64,000 nt of DNA from Durusdinium trenchii (Eukaryota > Sar > Dinophyceae > Suessiales > Symbiodiniaceae), in the NCBI GenBank assembly GCA_963970005.1, contig CAXAMN010026373.1, positions 287,536-351,535 on the forward strand, in the 5' to 3' direction. The translations under genes and the position numbers were made by a program. Below are positions 37,384-47,134 of the stretch, in pieces (the first letter of the stretch is position 1; the number at the start of each line of letters is the position of its first letter). Under the pieces are notes generated by a model that was not told the DNA's origin, searched no databases, and worked only from the letters and a program-made list of their open reading frames with translations.

Positions 37384-39983
37384 NNNNNNNNNNGCCTTGG
37401 AGGTGGAAGAGTCTGCTTCGAAATCAGTATGTCTGTCTGTAGTGTCGAAAGAATTGGAATATATTCGCTTGTGAGGAAACAATCCATAGTGCCACGGTTG
37501 TGAATGGGTACAGCCCCACTTGATATGGTGAGATGTGGTAGAGCTTGCACATGACTGGTGACATCAATTGCATTTGCAACAGATTCCTTCCAATCTGATT
37601 GACAGCTGATATACAGTTCTAAATGATCAAGTAGGAGAGATGCTGAACTGTGAGGCCACACATGGGCAGAAAAAGTGGAAGTAATACCTCCCTGTAGGTC
37701 TTGTCGAGTGTCATTCGCAAAGATAGATCTGTTCTGGCAAATTTGAGTGTAACTCTCCTTGAAGTAGGACGAGCTACCCATGGACTTTGCTCCGTTGCAT
37801 GCGAACCGTGCTCCCGTTCTGGCCCAGTCAAAAATCAAACGGGTAGACCGCTCCGCGTGTATGGCATTGCCGACAGGACTTTGGTGGACCTGTATTTCCC
37901 CCTCAGTGAAGGGAACAGGGGATTCCCTACCAAACGGTGTGGTAGATCTGTTGTAATAGGAGGCACTATCAAAGATGTCGGAATCATTTCGACTGATGAT
38001 CGAAAGGTCAGCTTTTTGGTGTGTAGGACATCTGCAGGGATTGTCAGTCACTTCAGCTGAAGTTTGTACCATACCTAAAACATCACTATTCTGATGTTGA
38101 AGAGCAAGGAGTTGCTGACGCCCATCCCTTAAGGGTTCAGTTGGTGACTCAAATTCTGGGTCCGATGTCATTTGTCCTGACAGAAAAGGCTGAAAGCTTG
38201 TAAGACCAGAAGAGAAGATCACGAAAGGTCTTGGAGCACGATATCCCGAATATTGCCGAGGCCAATCAATGCTCTCGTATGTCGCTGGAGTCACACTGTT
38301 AAAGTACTCTGCGTTCTGATTGTATGAGATTGCAAAATCAAGTACATCCCCACTATTGATGTTTTGATATAGTGGAACAGGAGCGATTCGACCTGGGTCA
38401 TTCTTATGGCAAAAACCTGTATGCCAAGTCACGAGTACTGATCTTGATTGGCCTAACGAAACTGCCATAGTTGGTCTGATGTATTCTGGTGTTTGAATCT
38501 CCAAAGCATTCGTTACATCACGGTTGGTATTATTGCGTTGCGATATAATCTCGTGTTGACCAACACAAGTTGGATGCAATTGCTGGAACAGTGGCAAACA
38601 AGGAGGAATGAGGACATCTCGTACAGTTGTCAAACGAACTGTACAACTTGCTTGAAATGCTGTCCAGCAATGAAAAGCTGTTGCGAAGATAGACATAGTA
38701 GGAACGTCGACACAAGTGGCCTGATGAATTAAGTCTTGACGGTCGGCATGCTGTGGTGGGCCAAAATGGCCCTCTCGAATTAGAGAGACTCTTGTGTTCA
38801 GTATTGGCACATCTGGAGGCAAATGAAATGAAGTCTCAGACAAAATTGCAATATCAGGGTCAGTCGTTTTGGCATACTCATATTGTCTCCTTTGCTTGTT
38901 CCCAAACTGACCAGGAAAGGGCTCAAACCTTGCACAGTAAGGCGGGTGTAGACCTGACACATCTTCCCAACAGTGCTTCGTGTTTATGGGGTATGATGCG
39001 AAGCACGACTTCAAACCGTCTGAACACGACCCCGTTGGCATGGACGTGAAAATCGCCTTGAACCATGTTGAGACACGGTGTGAAAAGGTGTATTGACACC
39101 GTGGTTGCATGGAGTGATCTGATGACAAAAGGCCAGGATCGGCCTGTTCAGCACGCATCTCTGAGGATATGAAATGCGCACTCCATGGTTCAAAATACTG
39201 GTCTTCGTTGACATCCGTGAGAGTACTACCATTCATGTCATGCGGCGCATATGCATAGGCCCATGGCTCCATCATTAGAAATGGATCTTCCTGTGGGAAA
39301 ACCTGTGCTCCCCCAAAGTCATGGTGTGACTGAAGTGTCACATCAGGGTCGACCATGCTTGTTGGAGATAAAGTCGGAGAGTTCACTGAGGTCTGACCAT
39401 TTTGTGTAGATGGGATGGCTTCGTCTGATACTGTTGAAAAACTGTCAGCGTCACCAGAATGGGCCTGATGCTTGCAGGTCGTCTGTGTGCCAGTCGATTG
39501 TATGTTGACAAATCTCCAGCACCATGGTTCCCACAATGCAGTGTCTTCTTGGATAAGCCCGAAACCTGTTACCGACTCAGAGCGGGCATAGTCTTGCGCC
39601 CATGGCTCGAAAGTTTCCGGGATCGGTCGATAAAGCGGATCAGTGCATCCAGGAGGTATGTTTGGTTGATCGCGCATCAAAAAAGGATCCGGCAGCACCT
39701 GAGTGTCGGCAGGTCGAACGATACCCATCTGAAGACACCCTCCAATCTTCCAGGTATACATCTGCGAAGACTCACAAGTGTTCATGCAGGCAAGAACTGA
39801 ATGAGACACTTTCAAGATGCACTTGGTACCATCTGTCTTTATGCACTCGACCACTGCAAAGTCACGGTGTCGATGTAAGACCAGGTGTGGCAAAAGGTCT
39901 TCTTTGGAATCGGCACGCCACCGAGTCTCCGCATGAAACAGGTGGCGGATGATACCATCGCGCGCCCCTCCGTGGGCTCTCAT
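37077..39983 (-). CDS. LINE-2 ORF1a: N-terminal region with EPW and SSGAVP repeats
   Basis: ATG at 39983 opens a frame of about 968 codons that crosses the 10-N gap. The region has no family I recognise. Internally, a doublet of EPW motifs occurs twice (FEPWAQDYA then LWEPWCWRFV; MEPWAYAYA then FEPWSAHFI), each with a DPFLM stretch before it, so a unit of about 100 residues was duplicated. Near the end, TISSGAVP occurs in this frame (about 37510) and again after the gap in another frame (about 37320). A related SSSGAVP lies at 36680 in ORF1b. Residues after the gap are probably out of frame; the 201-codon frame 36877-37482 carries the better continuation. Confidence 0.6.
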   Translation of the reverse strand: MRAHGGARDGIIRHLFHAETRWRADSKEDLLPHLVLHRHRDFAVVECIKTDGTKCILKVSHSVLACMNTCESSQMYTWKIGGCLQMGIVRPADTQVLPDPFLMRDQPNIPPGCTDPLYRPIPETFEPWAQDYARSESVTGFGLIQEDTALWEPWCWRFVNIQSTGTQTTCKHQAHSGDADSFSTVSDEAIPSTQNGQTSVNSPTLSPTSMVDPDVTLQSHHDFGGAQVFPQEDPFLMMEPWAYAYAPHDMNGSTLTDVNEDQYFEPWSAHFISSEMRAEQADPGLLSSDHSMQPRCQYTFSHRVSTWFKAIFTSMPTGSCSDGLKSCFASYPINTKHCWEDVSGLHPPYCARFEPFPGQFGNKQRRQYEYAKTTDPDIAILSETSFHLPPDVPILNTRVSLIREGHFGPPQHADRQDLIHQATCVDVPTMSIFATAFHCWTAFQASCTVRLTTVRDVLIPPCLPLFQQLHPTCVGQHEIISQRNNTNRDVTNALEIQTPEYIRPTMAVSLGQSRSVLVTWHTGFCHKNDPGRIAPVPLYQNINSGDVLDFAISYNQNAEYFNSVTPATYESIDWPRQYSGYRAPRPFVIFSSGLTSFQPFLSGQMTSDPEFESPTEPLRDGRQQLLALQHQNSDVLGMVQTSAEVTDNPCRCPTHQKADLSIISRNDSDIFDSASYYNRSTTPFGRESPVPFTEGEIQVHQSPVGNAIHAERSTRLIFDWARTGARFACNGAKSMGSSSYFKESYTQICQNRSIFANDTRQDLQGGITSTFSAHVWPHSSASLLLDHLELYISCQSDWKESVANAIDVTSHVQALPHLTISSGAVPIHNRGTMDCFLTSEYIPILSTLQTDILISKQTLPPPRXXXXSFSMKNVIDHDSLPSRVGLYPVATAESQMDTILCLATSILYSCGFRIHTTPNYSQRCCNVQGLYHHHIINRAPLELVRHYMALACPALALQILLTDRCISL
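37384..37393. other. Assembly gap (10 N) between two similar copies
   Basis: The gap sits between two related repeat copies, a typical place for an assembler to stop. Ten N is probably a placeholder, so the frame change across it carries no weight. Confidence 0.9.
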
Positions 39984-40059
39984 GGCCCAATTCGTACCCC
40001 CACCAGGGAGTGGGGGCGACAGGCGCGCCTCGCGAAGGCTTGGGCCAAGACGCCTCTGG

Positions 40060-40145
40060 CCTTACTACTAGGAACAAGAAGCCACTAGCGAAGGGCATCG
40101 CTATTCGGTTGGAGGCCATCGCTATTAGGAGCAAGAAGCGACTAA
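40060..40145. repeat. CTAGTAG modular repeat, cluster 6
   Basis: Reverse-sense words just outside LINE-2: CCTTACTACTAGGAACAAGA, AGCCACTAGCGAAGGGCATCG, CTATTCGGTTGGAGGCCATCG and CTATTAGGAGCAAGAAGCG. Confidence 0.85.
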
Positions 40146-40449
40146 AAGGAGGCGCCCATGGGGACAGTAGAGTAGATTCTTGTTTGAAGTTGTGGGTGGC
40201 ATCTGGTAGTATGGTAACAATACCAGATCATTAGAATTGTCTTGCAAACATTCGTATGATGCAAAACAACCAACCGATGGGTTCTCGTTGAGTCTTCCTT
40301 CTATCAAGACATGATGCGGACCAAATTGTTTTTCGATGAGAAGCTGAGAGTCTTTGACAACGGCTAGTTTTGGAGGATCCTCCAAAAGAAATATGAAATC
40401 CCAAAGTGGTGGTTAGTATCAGACATTTGTGGACGGATTCCTTTTTGTA

Positions 40450-40535
40450 GGATACTAATAGCGATGGCCTCCACCCTACTAGCGATCACCTCCAACCCAA
40501 AGAAGCTGTGGCCTCCAACCTAATAGCTCCTTTTT
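40450..40535. repeat. GATGGCCTCCACC repeat, four words
   Basis: Forward-sense words with changes, including one where GATGGCC became GATCACC. A single extra word lies at 40903-40925. Confidence 0.8.
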
Positions 40536-40615
40536 GTATGATACTATGTGATAAACCTCAAGAAAGGATGCAACCAGTCTTCATCCGGTTGCTGTCTGGA
40601 CCCACATCGCGGCAG

Positions 40616-40745
40616 GGAAAGCCTCCGCTTGCTACGCTGTGGCTTGCAGGGCTTGTGCGACCTCCCACAGCTCAACGCGCCAGAGGGGCGGAGGCCAGCG
40701 CGCCAAGAGAGGCATCGAAAGAACCAAGCCGCCCCTGATCAGAGT
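40616..40745 (+). CDS. LRR gene, exon candidate 1
   Basis: After GCGGCAG the frame reads ESLRLLRCGLQGLCDLPQLN, a leucine-rich repeat, followed by a basic polar segment, to AGTAG|GTGAAG. The donor could also be at 40682 (CCAG). Earlier exons are not identified with certainty. Confidence 0.5.
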
Positions 40746-41018
40746 AGGTGAAGATACTGGGACAGATTCTGCTTGATCGCTGATGTTATTCCGTCACACT
40801 GGTGAATTGTGTGATGCCTGGGTCAAGATCGGCTTGGCACCGAACCCCAGTGACCGGCCTCCCAACGCCAGGAGTTCCTGGGCACTGGGAAAAACAAAGC
40901 GACTAGCGATGGCCTCCAACCTAGCAGATGATCCTTGGGAGAAAAAGAAATCTGAGACTGGACATGTTAAAGAGATGCGATCCTCCGATCCACATCTTTC
41001 TTTCCCGATCCTGCGACG

Positions 41019-41137
41019 GAACTGACGCACTTGGCGGTTTGGGAGACCGGAGGCTCCGGCTCCTGCACCTCCATGGCAATGCCTTCCGCTCCCTACGGGG
41101 CTTGGATGCGGCAGGGAGGCCCAGCAGTCCCGAGCAG
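41019..41137 (+). CDS. LRR gene, exon candidate 2
   Basis: Frame RLRLLHLHGNAFRSLRGLDA fits the LRR consensus LxxLxLxxNxfxxLxxL. The donor is CGAGCAG|GTGAAT at 41137. The start is uncertain. Confidence 0.5.
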
Positions 41138-41684
41138 GTGAATCTTGATGGAGGTTAACAGTGTCGAAACATCTTGGTTACACCCTTGACACCGAGATCT
41201 CATCTAAAACTCTTTTGCTTGCTGCACACAGTAATTATGTGCCTGGTCTAAAAACGTATGGTGTATGTGAACAGGTTAGTTGTGCTGGCAATTGTACATG
41301 TGAACGACATAAGTCGGGGTCTGAACTTGTTTGGAGGCTCGACAACTAGTTGTTTGCAAGTAATTGGTTTAAAGTATGTCGTGGGTACATCATGTGTGAA
41401 CCACTGAATAGCCAGGGAAAACCAGCAACTTGATATCTTTCTGCCACGGAAAGCTCTACTAGCAGTTCCTATGGTTATTGAGACTGTGTAGTTGCATCCA
41501 GAGATTCTGGTTGTGTTCTGTGTTGACATCTGATGTAGTTTCCACCAACTGTCGCGAGGCAACCAGCATGGATTGTCATCATTTGGGCAGGACGGTGCAC
41601 CGTTTGAACTATCCATTGCAAAAAGCAACACACAACCAACGATTCCACGCCAACGGTGTGTGTTTGGCCCGGTCGACCGAGGTG

Positions 41685-41768
41685 TGTCCCGCTTTGGAGG
41701 AGCTCACCGTCAGTTCCAACGACCTTCAAAACCTCGAGGGTCTCCAGGGCTTGCAGCAACTCAGGCGG
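41685..41768 (+). CDS. LRR gene, exon candidate 3
   Basis: Frame CPALEELTVSSNDLQNLEGL, then QGLQQLR, is a clear LRR. It follows CGACCGAG and ends at CTCAG|GCGGGG, a GC-type donor of the kind common in dinoflagellates. Confidence 0.55.
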
Positions 41769-41867
41769 GGGATCATCGGGGATCGAAGGAAACGTCCAAA
41801 CAAACGGAATCTGAAACGATCGAAAGAGAAGCTCCTTTTTTCATCTGATTGAACATGTCCCGCTACT

Positions 41868-42030
41868 TAGTAGCTCCTGGCATCGCTACGAACGGAAGGG
41901 CATCGCTACGAACGGAGCGATCGGACGCTACTAGGAACAAGAATGCTACTAGGGGCTCCTGGCATGGCTACTAGGAGCAAGGACGCTATTAGGGGCTCCT
42001 GGCCGTACTACTAGGAGCAAGAAGCTATTG
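41868..42030. repeat. CTAGTAG modular repeat, cluster 7
   Basis: Reverse-sense words, including GGCATCGCTACGAACGGA variants where TTCGTAG replaces CTAGTAG, alternating with GACGCTACTAGGGGCTCCTGG. Confidence 0.85.
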
Positions 42031-42100
42031 GAAACAATAAACAGAATTAGAATAGAATTAAGTTTCCTTTTAAAATCACCTTTACCTTCCTTTTTCGCAG

Positions 42101-42212
42101 ATTCGGATTTGGGACCACGAAGGGTGGCGGGTCTCTCAAACCCGAGGCTCCTGGACCTCTCGTGCAACTGCCTCTCCAACCTCGACGGCCTCGGGAAGCT
42201 ACGACGCTTGCA
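42101..42212 (+). CDS. LRR gene, exon candidate 4
   Basis: The most textbook exon of the set: a polypyrimidine tract and TTTTTCGCAG acceptor, an open frame with NPRLLDLSCNCLSNLDGLGK, then LRRLQ, and a GCAG|GTCGTG donor. The LRR periodicity is unmistakable. Confidence 0.7.
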
Positions 42213-42329
42213 GGTCGTGACCGGTGGATGGAGAGAGGGCGATGGGGAGAGGTTGTGGATGGTTTCCAGCGATTCACTTGGCTGGTTTGGGTGTTTGGAT
42301 GCATGTTGTGGATCGTTGGCCTAGCTTCA

Positions 42330-42484
42330 AAGAAGAGGTTATATTTTTCGGTATCAAAGGGTCAACGTGTGCCCTTTGAGTGGGTGGTGGACATGCAAGT
42401 AGCTATGTCAAATGTAGATTTGAAGTGCTTCGATAATGCAGTTTTGGAATTCGCAGACATGCATTTGTTTGACCAAAGACGGTG
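42330..42484 (+). CDS. Possible small exon, unidentified
   Basis: The frame reads KRLYFSVSKGQRVPFEWVVD, then a mixed segment ending FADMHLFDQRR, and stops at 42484. It looks protein-like but has no LRR pattern and could be chance. Confidence 0.2.
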
Positions 42485-42764
42485 AAGAACTTGCACAGAG
42501 ACACTTCCCCCAAGGAGAGATCTGGGTAAGACAACAGGTTGTTTGGCAAGCAGTTCTTACTTTACCCCTATAAGCAAACATCTACTCCACAAACACTCTG
42601 ATGTTGTATCGAAAATGTCTTTGCCGGATACCTTTGGAGAAAAACACCTTGGCAGTTCCCCGTTCCTCGAGTTGCCCCAAGCGGCCCAAGCTTTTAGGAA
42701 GAGGAAGGAGACAACACTGGATCAGTGGAGCTTATCTCTTCAGCATCTCCAAGCATGTTGGGCT

Positions 42765-42870
42765 TAAACAAAAAGAAGAAAGAAAGACCATCAAAAAAAG
42801 AAAAGAGAAAGAAGGAAGAAAGAAGAAAAGGACAGAAAAGAAGCAAAGAAAAAGTGAAAAAAAAACAAGA
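42765..42870. repeat. Purine-rich AAAG/AAGG tract
   Basis: About 100 bp of almost pure A and G on the plus strand, upstream of LRR exon 5; on the other strand it is a polypyrimidine run. Confidence 0.9.
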
Positions 42871-42920
42871 CATCGCTTCCTGTGTTGTTTCTTGGTCTCT
42901 CCCTTCCCACCGATCCCTCA

Positions 42921-42968
42921 CACTTTGGAGGAGCTCCGGGTGGCCTACAACCAGATCAGCCCGGAAAC
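42921..42968 (+). CDS. LRR gene, exon candidate 5
   Basis: Short segment TLEELRVAYNQISPE after a long pyrimidine tract, ending at AAC|GTAGAG. Without splicing the frame would hit the TAG inside that donor. Confidence 0.55.
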
Positions 42969-43019
42969 GTAGAGGGAGGAGTCGCCCAAGAGACTGGGAG
43001 GAGAAGCCCAAGAGACTGA

Positions 43020-43650
43020 TCAGTGACTGTCTCGGAGACTGTCTCGTCTGATTTAGGAGACTGTCTCGGAGATGGTTGTTTTTTTGAGGAAAGAGCTGGG
43101 AGTCACGAACGCAAAGTGAGTGTTCATGTGACTTATGTATTATTCAAGAAATACGGCTGGAGGAACTGCACAAGCTACAAGCTCAACTGTAATGGTGGTT
43201 TCAACCTACTGTAATAGCAATGGCCTCCACCCTAGTAGCGATGGCCTCCAACCTAGAATGAGGTTCAGGGCACTGCCTGACTTTACACCAGTGCTCCATC
43301 GCAAGACCTATCGTCATTGTGACTACACGGGCCCCAAAGTGACAACGGTGACAACTGTGACGAGACAACAGGTTCATCCTTCCTCAACCATGCAGCTGAA
43401 AACAATGGCGCATCATCACAGTGGACTGCATCGAGTTCGTTGAAGCGTCGTACAGAGGCTGACGGACAAAGAAGCATCGTACAGTCTGTTGTTTGGTGCA
43501 TCTTGAGTGGAAAGAACAGGGCTTGTCTCAATGGCTAAATGTCCAGCAGCACTTTGGAAGAGCAATCGAACGTACTCATGAAGGACAAGAGGATGGTGAT
43601 GAAGGACATGCTCATGAGTTGCGTGCCGATGAGAAAGGTCGGATGCCCAC
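43020..43650. other. Intron-like stretch with one repeat pair
   Basis: Contains a short imperfect tandem (GACTGTCTCGGA, three times at 43026-43075) and two GATGGCCTCCA words at 43208-43258. Open frames here are short and unrecognised. Confidence 0.5.
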
Positions 43651-43651
43651 C

Positions 43652-43815
43652 CTAGTAGCGTCCTTGCTAGCAGTAATGGCCTCCATCCTTGTAACCTTGT
43701 AGCTTATTGTTACTAAGAACTTCAAAGACATGCTAGAAAGCTTCTTGTTACTAGTAGCAAAAGGAACCTAATAGGAATGGCCTCCACCCTAGTAGCATCT
43801 TGCTACTAGAAGGCG
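43652..43815. repeat. CTAGTAG modular repeat, cluster 8
   Basis: Forward words GTAGCGTCCTTGCTAG and AGTAATGGCCTCCATCC, then after a gap CTTCTTGTTACTAGTAGC, GGAATGGCCTCCACC and GTAGCATCTTGCTAC. Confidence 0.8.
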
Positions 43816-44085
43816 ATGGCCCGACGGACTCAGAGGGTGCGTCCCTGCAGATCGACGTCAAAATCTGTCGCACCGTTACCTCGACAGCGATGCCACTTTG
43901 GCCATGGTTCTGTCCCTGTTGTTTTGCACCACTCCACTGAATCCCGGCACAGATTCTATGTGTTCAAATATTCTTCAGATATTTTTGGTTTTTCTTTTGG
44001 CGTTTGTTGTGTTTTTATCACGAAAGCTAGCATCAGCTAGCTGGAGTTGCTCTTGCTTTAGCAAGTCAAGGGCTCGCAGCCTCGA

Positions 44086-44134
44086 GAATCATGAATCACG
44101 TGAAAACTTCACGTGTAGGGGGGCCCCCCCCCCC
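44086..44134. repeat. Hairpin and G6C11 run
   Basis: CACGTGAA-AAC-TTCACGTG is a perfect 8-bp stem, followed directly by six G and eleven C, itself a foldback. It looks structured or is a simple-sequence artefact. Confidence 0.7.
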
Positions 44135-44271
44135 ACGGGTTCAACTCCCCCCTGGGACGCTTCCGGTACGTGCTATAGTGCTATGTTTAGGTGGCAGGTG
44201 AAGTAGGCCACTGTTTGAGTTTGGAAGGGGGGGCATGAAACATGAAATTTACGCGAGGGTTCAAGGCTTCA

Positions 44272-44449
44272 ATGATGAGCATCACGGGAAGTTTGAAACC
44301 AGGCGTATCAGATACACGTGCCTTTGAGCTTCCTTCGGCATCTCAGTGCATATGGCTGACACTTCACTCGACAAAGATGCTCAAACAAACATACATAAAC
44401 CAGGTGTATCTGATACGCCTGGTTTGTGACTTCCCGTGATGCTCATGAT
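44272..44449. mobile_element. 178-bp element with 46-bp inverted terminal repeats
   Basis: 44272-44317 and 44404-44449 are reverse complements with only two or three differences. The inner part of each arm (ACCAGGCGTATCAGATACACG) is itself partly palindromic. About 86 bp of unrelated DNA lies between. The shape is that of a MITE or a transposon end pair. No clear target duplication is visible. Confidence 0.65.
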
Positions 44450-44489
44450 GCTGCGTTGCTTTTCTTCAGTCCCTCATTACATATACATG

Positions 44490-44785
44490 ACGATGCAACA
44501 GCAGATTCAACAAGCTCACATGTTCATGACATCGACATCGATAGAAGAAACCAAACAAATCATGCAAGCAGCTTTGTTTTGCCTCTGGGACACCTCTTGG
44601 GCACCTCTTATGGCATCCACACTGGTTCAACTCCTCCGTGGAGGTTTTGGGATACGGTGCAACAGATTCAACAAGCTCACCGGTTCGTGAACACATCGGA
44701 TGCATCGAACAGTGTGGCAAAGTCCAGCCACGCTTCCTTAATTATCGGGGACTTCAATTCTAAGGTTGGCTGTGTCATTGCTGTT
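44490..44785 (+). pseudogene. Duplicated EEP-type (exo/endonuclease-phosphatase) fragment
   Basis: The frame at 44655-44785 reads TVQQIQQAHRFVNTSDASNS, then SHASLIIGDFNSKVG. The IIGDFN motif and the preceding QA...F helix are typical of the endonuclease/exonuclease/phosphatase fold (neutral sphingomyelinase or LINE endonuclease). A second, partial copy of the helix (QQQIQQAHMFMTSTS) lies 160 bp upstream and shares CAGATTCAACAAGCTCAC. No complete domain is present, so I read it as a relic. Confidence 0.35.
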
Positions 44786-45224
44786 TGTGTGTCTTACATG
44801 TTCACAACGTTTTACCTCATGAGCATTTGCCTCACTCCGCTTGATGTCCCACCAGTCCGGATGCACCCCTGCTAGCTTTCGTCACCTACCCTCGGCCTCA
44901 AGTGTGTTTTTTCCTTTCGTTCTGCCCAGAACCGCACTGCAAAAAGGAGAACAAGTGTTTCGTTTACATGGTTTTTCGTCGACTCGTGCCCTTCCAGTTG
45001 GCTCGGAGAGACAGACGGCGCATCTTCGATGTGCTGCCGCACTTGGGGCTGCGACCGCAGCCCTTGGTGTTGTTCGCCCATTTGGGTGACATGTTGTTAG
45101 CATCCGGATCTCCGAAACCTCAAACCTGGTAGTTGATCAGGCTCGGACTTGGTGGCGCAATGACCGGCCATGCAGGGTTGGTCCCAAGAAAACCCACCAT
45201 GCCCTAAGAAAGGTCATGTTACAC

Positions 45225-45280
45225 TACTTGCTACTAGGCTGGAGCCCATCGCTAGTAAGTTGGAGGCCATTTCTAAGCTC
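45225..45280. repeat. Reverse-sense GGCCATCGC words
   Basis: Two words in tandem (CTACTAGGCTGGAGCCCATCG, CTAGTAAGTTGGAGGCCAT). A further pair lies at 45678-45725. Confidence 0.8.
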
Positions 45281-45312
45281 CACTCCCGGTCATGTTACTT
45301 CCACTTGCTTCA

Positions 45313-45361
45313 GTCCCTCAAAGGCCATTTGGAGCCTTTGGCGGCGCTACGCCCTGGCAGT
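45313..45361 (+). CDS. LRR gene, exon candidate 6
   Basis: After a CTTGCTTCAG acceptor the frame reads SLKGHLEPLAALRPGS, matching the second half of an LRR. An alternative frame over the same bases and beyond reads LPELPELYKK. The boundaries are open. Confidence 0.35.
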
Positions 45362-45794
45362 CAGCAAGGGCTCTCAGCTGCCAGAGCTGCCGGAACTGTA
45401 CAAGAAAGTTAAGCACAATCCATGAGAGCAGGAATTGGGACAGGTTAGGTTGGAGAACCGTCCACAAAACAAGTACACTTTGGGGGCTCGCTGGGGGCGA
45501 AAACTTGGATGCTTTTTGCATCTAGCGGTGGCATTTGGAGGTCTTCCATGTAGTTTGGTTGATTGGCACAGAAGACTCAGGCTCTCAGGGTGCAAATCAA
45601 CAAATCTTCATTTGCAAAGAAAAAGCCGGAGCTTTGCCGCAATCGTTCCTTCCCGTACTTCAAAGCCCATCACCACTAGGGCAGAGGCCATCGCTACTAG
45701 GTTGGAGGCATTTTCCAGAAGACTTAAATAGCTAGTAGGTTAAATAGATAAAGTAGTTTGGTAGCTATTAGCTTGCTGAGCTGCTAGGCTCAAG

Positions 45795-45842
45795 TTGTTG
45801 GACTTGCGCGACAATGCTGTGGCGCGCGGCGCTCGGGAGATA
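45795..45842 (+). CDS. LRR gene, exon candidate 7
   Basis: Frame LKLLDLRDNAVARGAREI is an LRR core. The likely donor is GAGATAG|GAAATT, a GA-type site; GA donors are reported in dinoflagellates. Confidence 0.5.
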
Positions 45843-45864
45843 GGAAATTCGCGGAGACCGTGGA

Positions 45865-46240
45865 CAATGGAGACCCATCAAGTGGATGGTTTGACTTCGA
45901 TCCCAAAGTATCCCAGAGTGGAGTAGAGTGCAGATTTAACTTAATTAAGATGTTTGTCAGTAAAAGCCAACTCTTGCTAGTCATTCTTGCAAGGATTGTT
46001 GAGATCCAATCGCAGGTTCCTTCCAAGAGGTTCCAGTATTGCCATGCAACATCAAATTGGCCTGAAGTAGCATTCCTCGAGAGACTGGCTTTCCCCACAG
46101 AATGTGATTCTGTCGAAGCGTCAATCCTGCTTGTAAGTTCGGAACTGCATGAATTCAAACTCCGTCAATTTGTTCGTGAGGTAGAATTGGACCGGTTCGC
46201 AAGCAGTGTATTTCACCGAAATCGCTTCTGGTTTTTTGGG
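45865..46240. other. Open frames on both strands, unassigned
   Basis: The plus strand is open over 45860-46246 and the minus strand over 45790-46158; each reads moderately like protein and they overlap. I cannot choose a strand or a family. It lies between LRR exons 7 and 8, so it is probably intronic. Confidence 0.2.
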
Positions 46241-46245
46241 CAGTA

Positions 46246-46340
46246 AGAAGCTACTAGGAGCAAATGGCATCGCTACGAACGGAGCAAGGACGCTACTAGG
46301 GGCGCTCCTGGCCTTACTACTAGGAGCAAGAAGCTACGAT
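46246..46340. repeat. CTAGTAG modular repeat, cluster 9
   Basis: Reverse-sense words AGCTACTAGGAGCAAATGGCATCG, CTACGAACGGAGCAAGGACG and CTACTAGGGGCGCTCCTGGCC. Confidence 0.85.
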
Positions 46341-46403
46341 TGAATCCGGCATTCCCAAGACTTGTTCTCCCACCGTGACGACCTCGCAGTCTCGTCACCC
46401 AGG

Positions 46404-46473
46404 CACCTGGGGCAGTTGCTGTTCCTGGGTGGCCTCCCTTTGGAGGCGGAACACCGGAGTTCGATGTCGAAAG
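46404..46473 (+). CDS. LRR gene, exon candidate 8
   Basis: After CACCCAG the frame reads HLGQLLFLGGLPLEAEHRSS, which fits a last LRR (L.L.GNPL with N replaced by G) leading to a cap. The donor TCGAAAG|GCTCGG is GC-type. Confidence 0.5.
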
Positions 46474-47134
46474 GCTCGGGGGATCTCCTCCCACCGGGCC
46501 GCGCCCAGTGGTGCCCAGGTTCTATAACAAGTCCACCGAAGGAATTGCATTCTTCACCGAGGAACGAAGGTTGTTGTTTGATCTTGAAACTTTGACCAAA
46601 CCCACCAAACCTCTTGGTGATCGTGTGTGATTTGAGTGTTTCTTGTTTGTCTATCTTCTCCCAAAAGACTGGATCACAGGGTCCGTTTCGTTTCCTTCGT
46701 GATTCATCCGAGACTTCTTACCCTGACATTGTCAGCATGCCAAAGCTCCACAGTCGGGGGACCCACATGATTTACTCTGGGTTTTTCTGGGGGCATGAGA
46801 CATATAGTGAAGATTGCCACAGGGCGTTCTAGCACATGGATCATATAAACTATATACTATATGTATACACTGGCATACAAAAACACCCTCAAGTCCAGGC
46901 CAACAAAGATATAGCCCAAACCAGTGGCAACGAAAGCTGGGCAAAGGGTCATCCGATAAACGAACCTCTTTGAAAGCTTTGCACCACCATGTCTGGTTGA
47001 CTTATAAATTTGCCATCTCTTAGCTGCAAATCGGGCAGTTTGCCGGATTTGCCTGGGAAGAAGCGCCATTTGCGTTTTGCCAGGATCTACGTTTCCAAGC
47101 TGCAGGAGGAGCGGTCCAGTTTATGGAGCGAAGT

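Larger units (their letters stand above)
24770..39990 (-). mobile_element. LINE-2: about 15-kb non-LTR retrotransposon, frameshifted
   Basis: On the minus strand: N-terminal unknown region (ORF1a), HW...CGW pair and first half of a methyltransferase (ORF1b), second half plus linker and coiled coil (ORF1c), then EN, RT and RNase H (ORF2). Ends are approximate: CATGAAACAAGT (24763-24774) and CATGAAACAGGT (39932-39943) could be an imperfect 12-bp target-site duplication, but the second lies inside the first open frame, so I do not rely on it. Breaks occur at about 37.0 kb, 34.29 kb and 27.70 kb, and the frame also changes across an assembly gap at 37.38 kb. It is related to LINE-1 only at the domain level. 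Confidence 0.85.

Noticed and set aside
24763..39943. 12-bp imperfect direct repeat (CATGAAACAAGT / CATGAAACAGGT) as LINE-2 target duplication
   Set aside because: One mismatch, and the second copy lies inside the first ORF. Mentioned only as a weak possibility.
44135..44165. GGGTTCAACTCCC looks like a tRNA T arm
   Set aside because: No D arm, anticodon arm or acceptor stem could be found around it.
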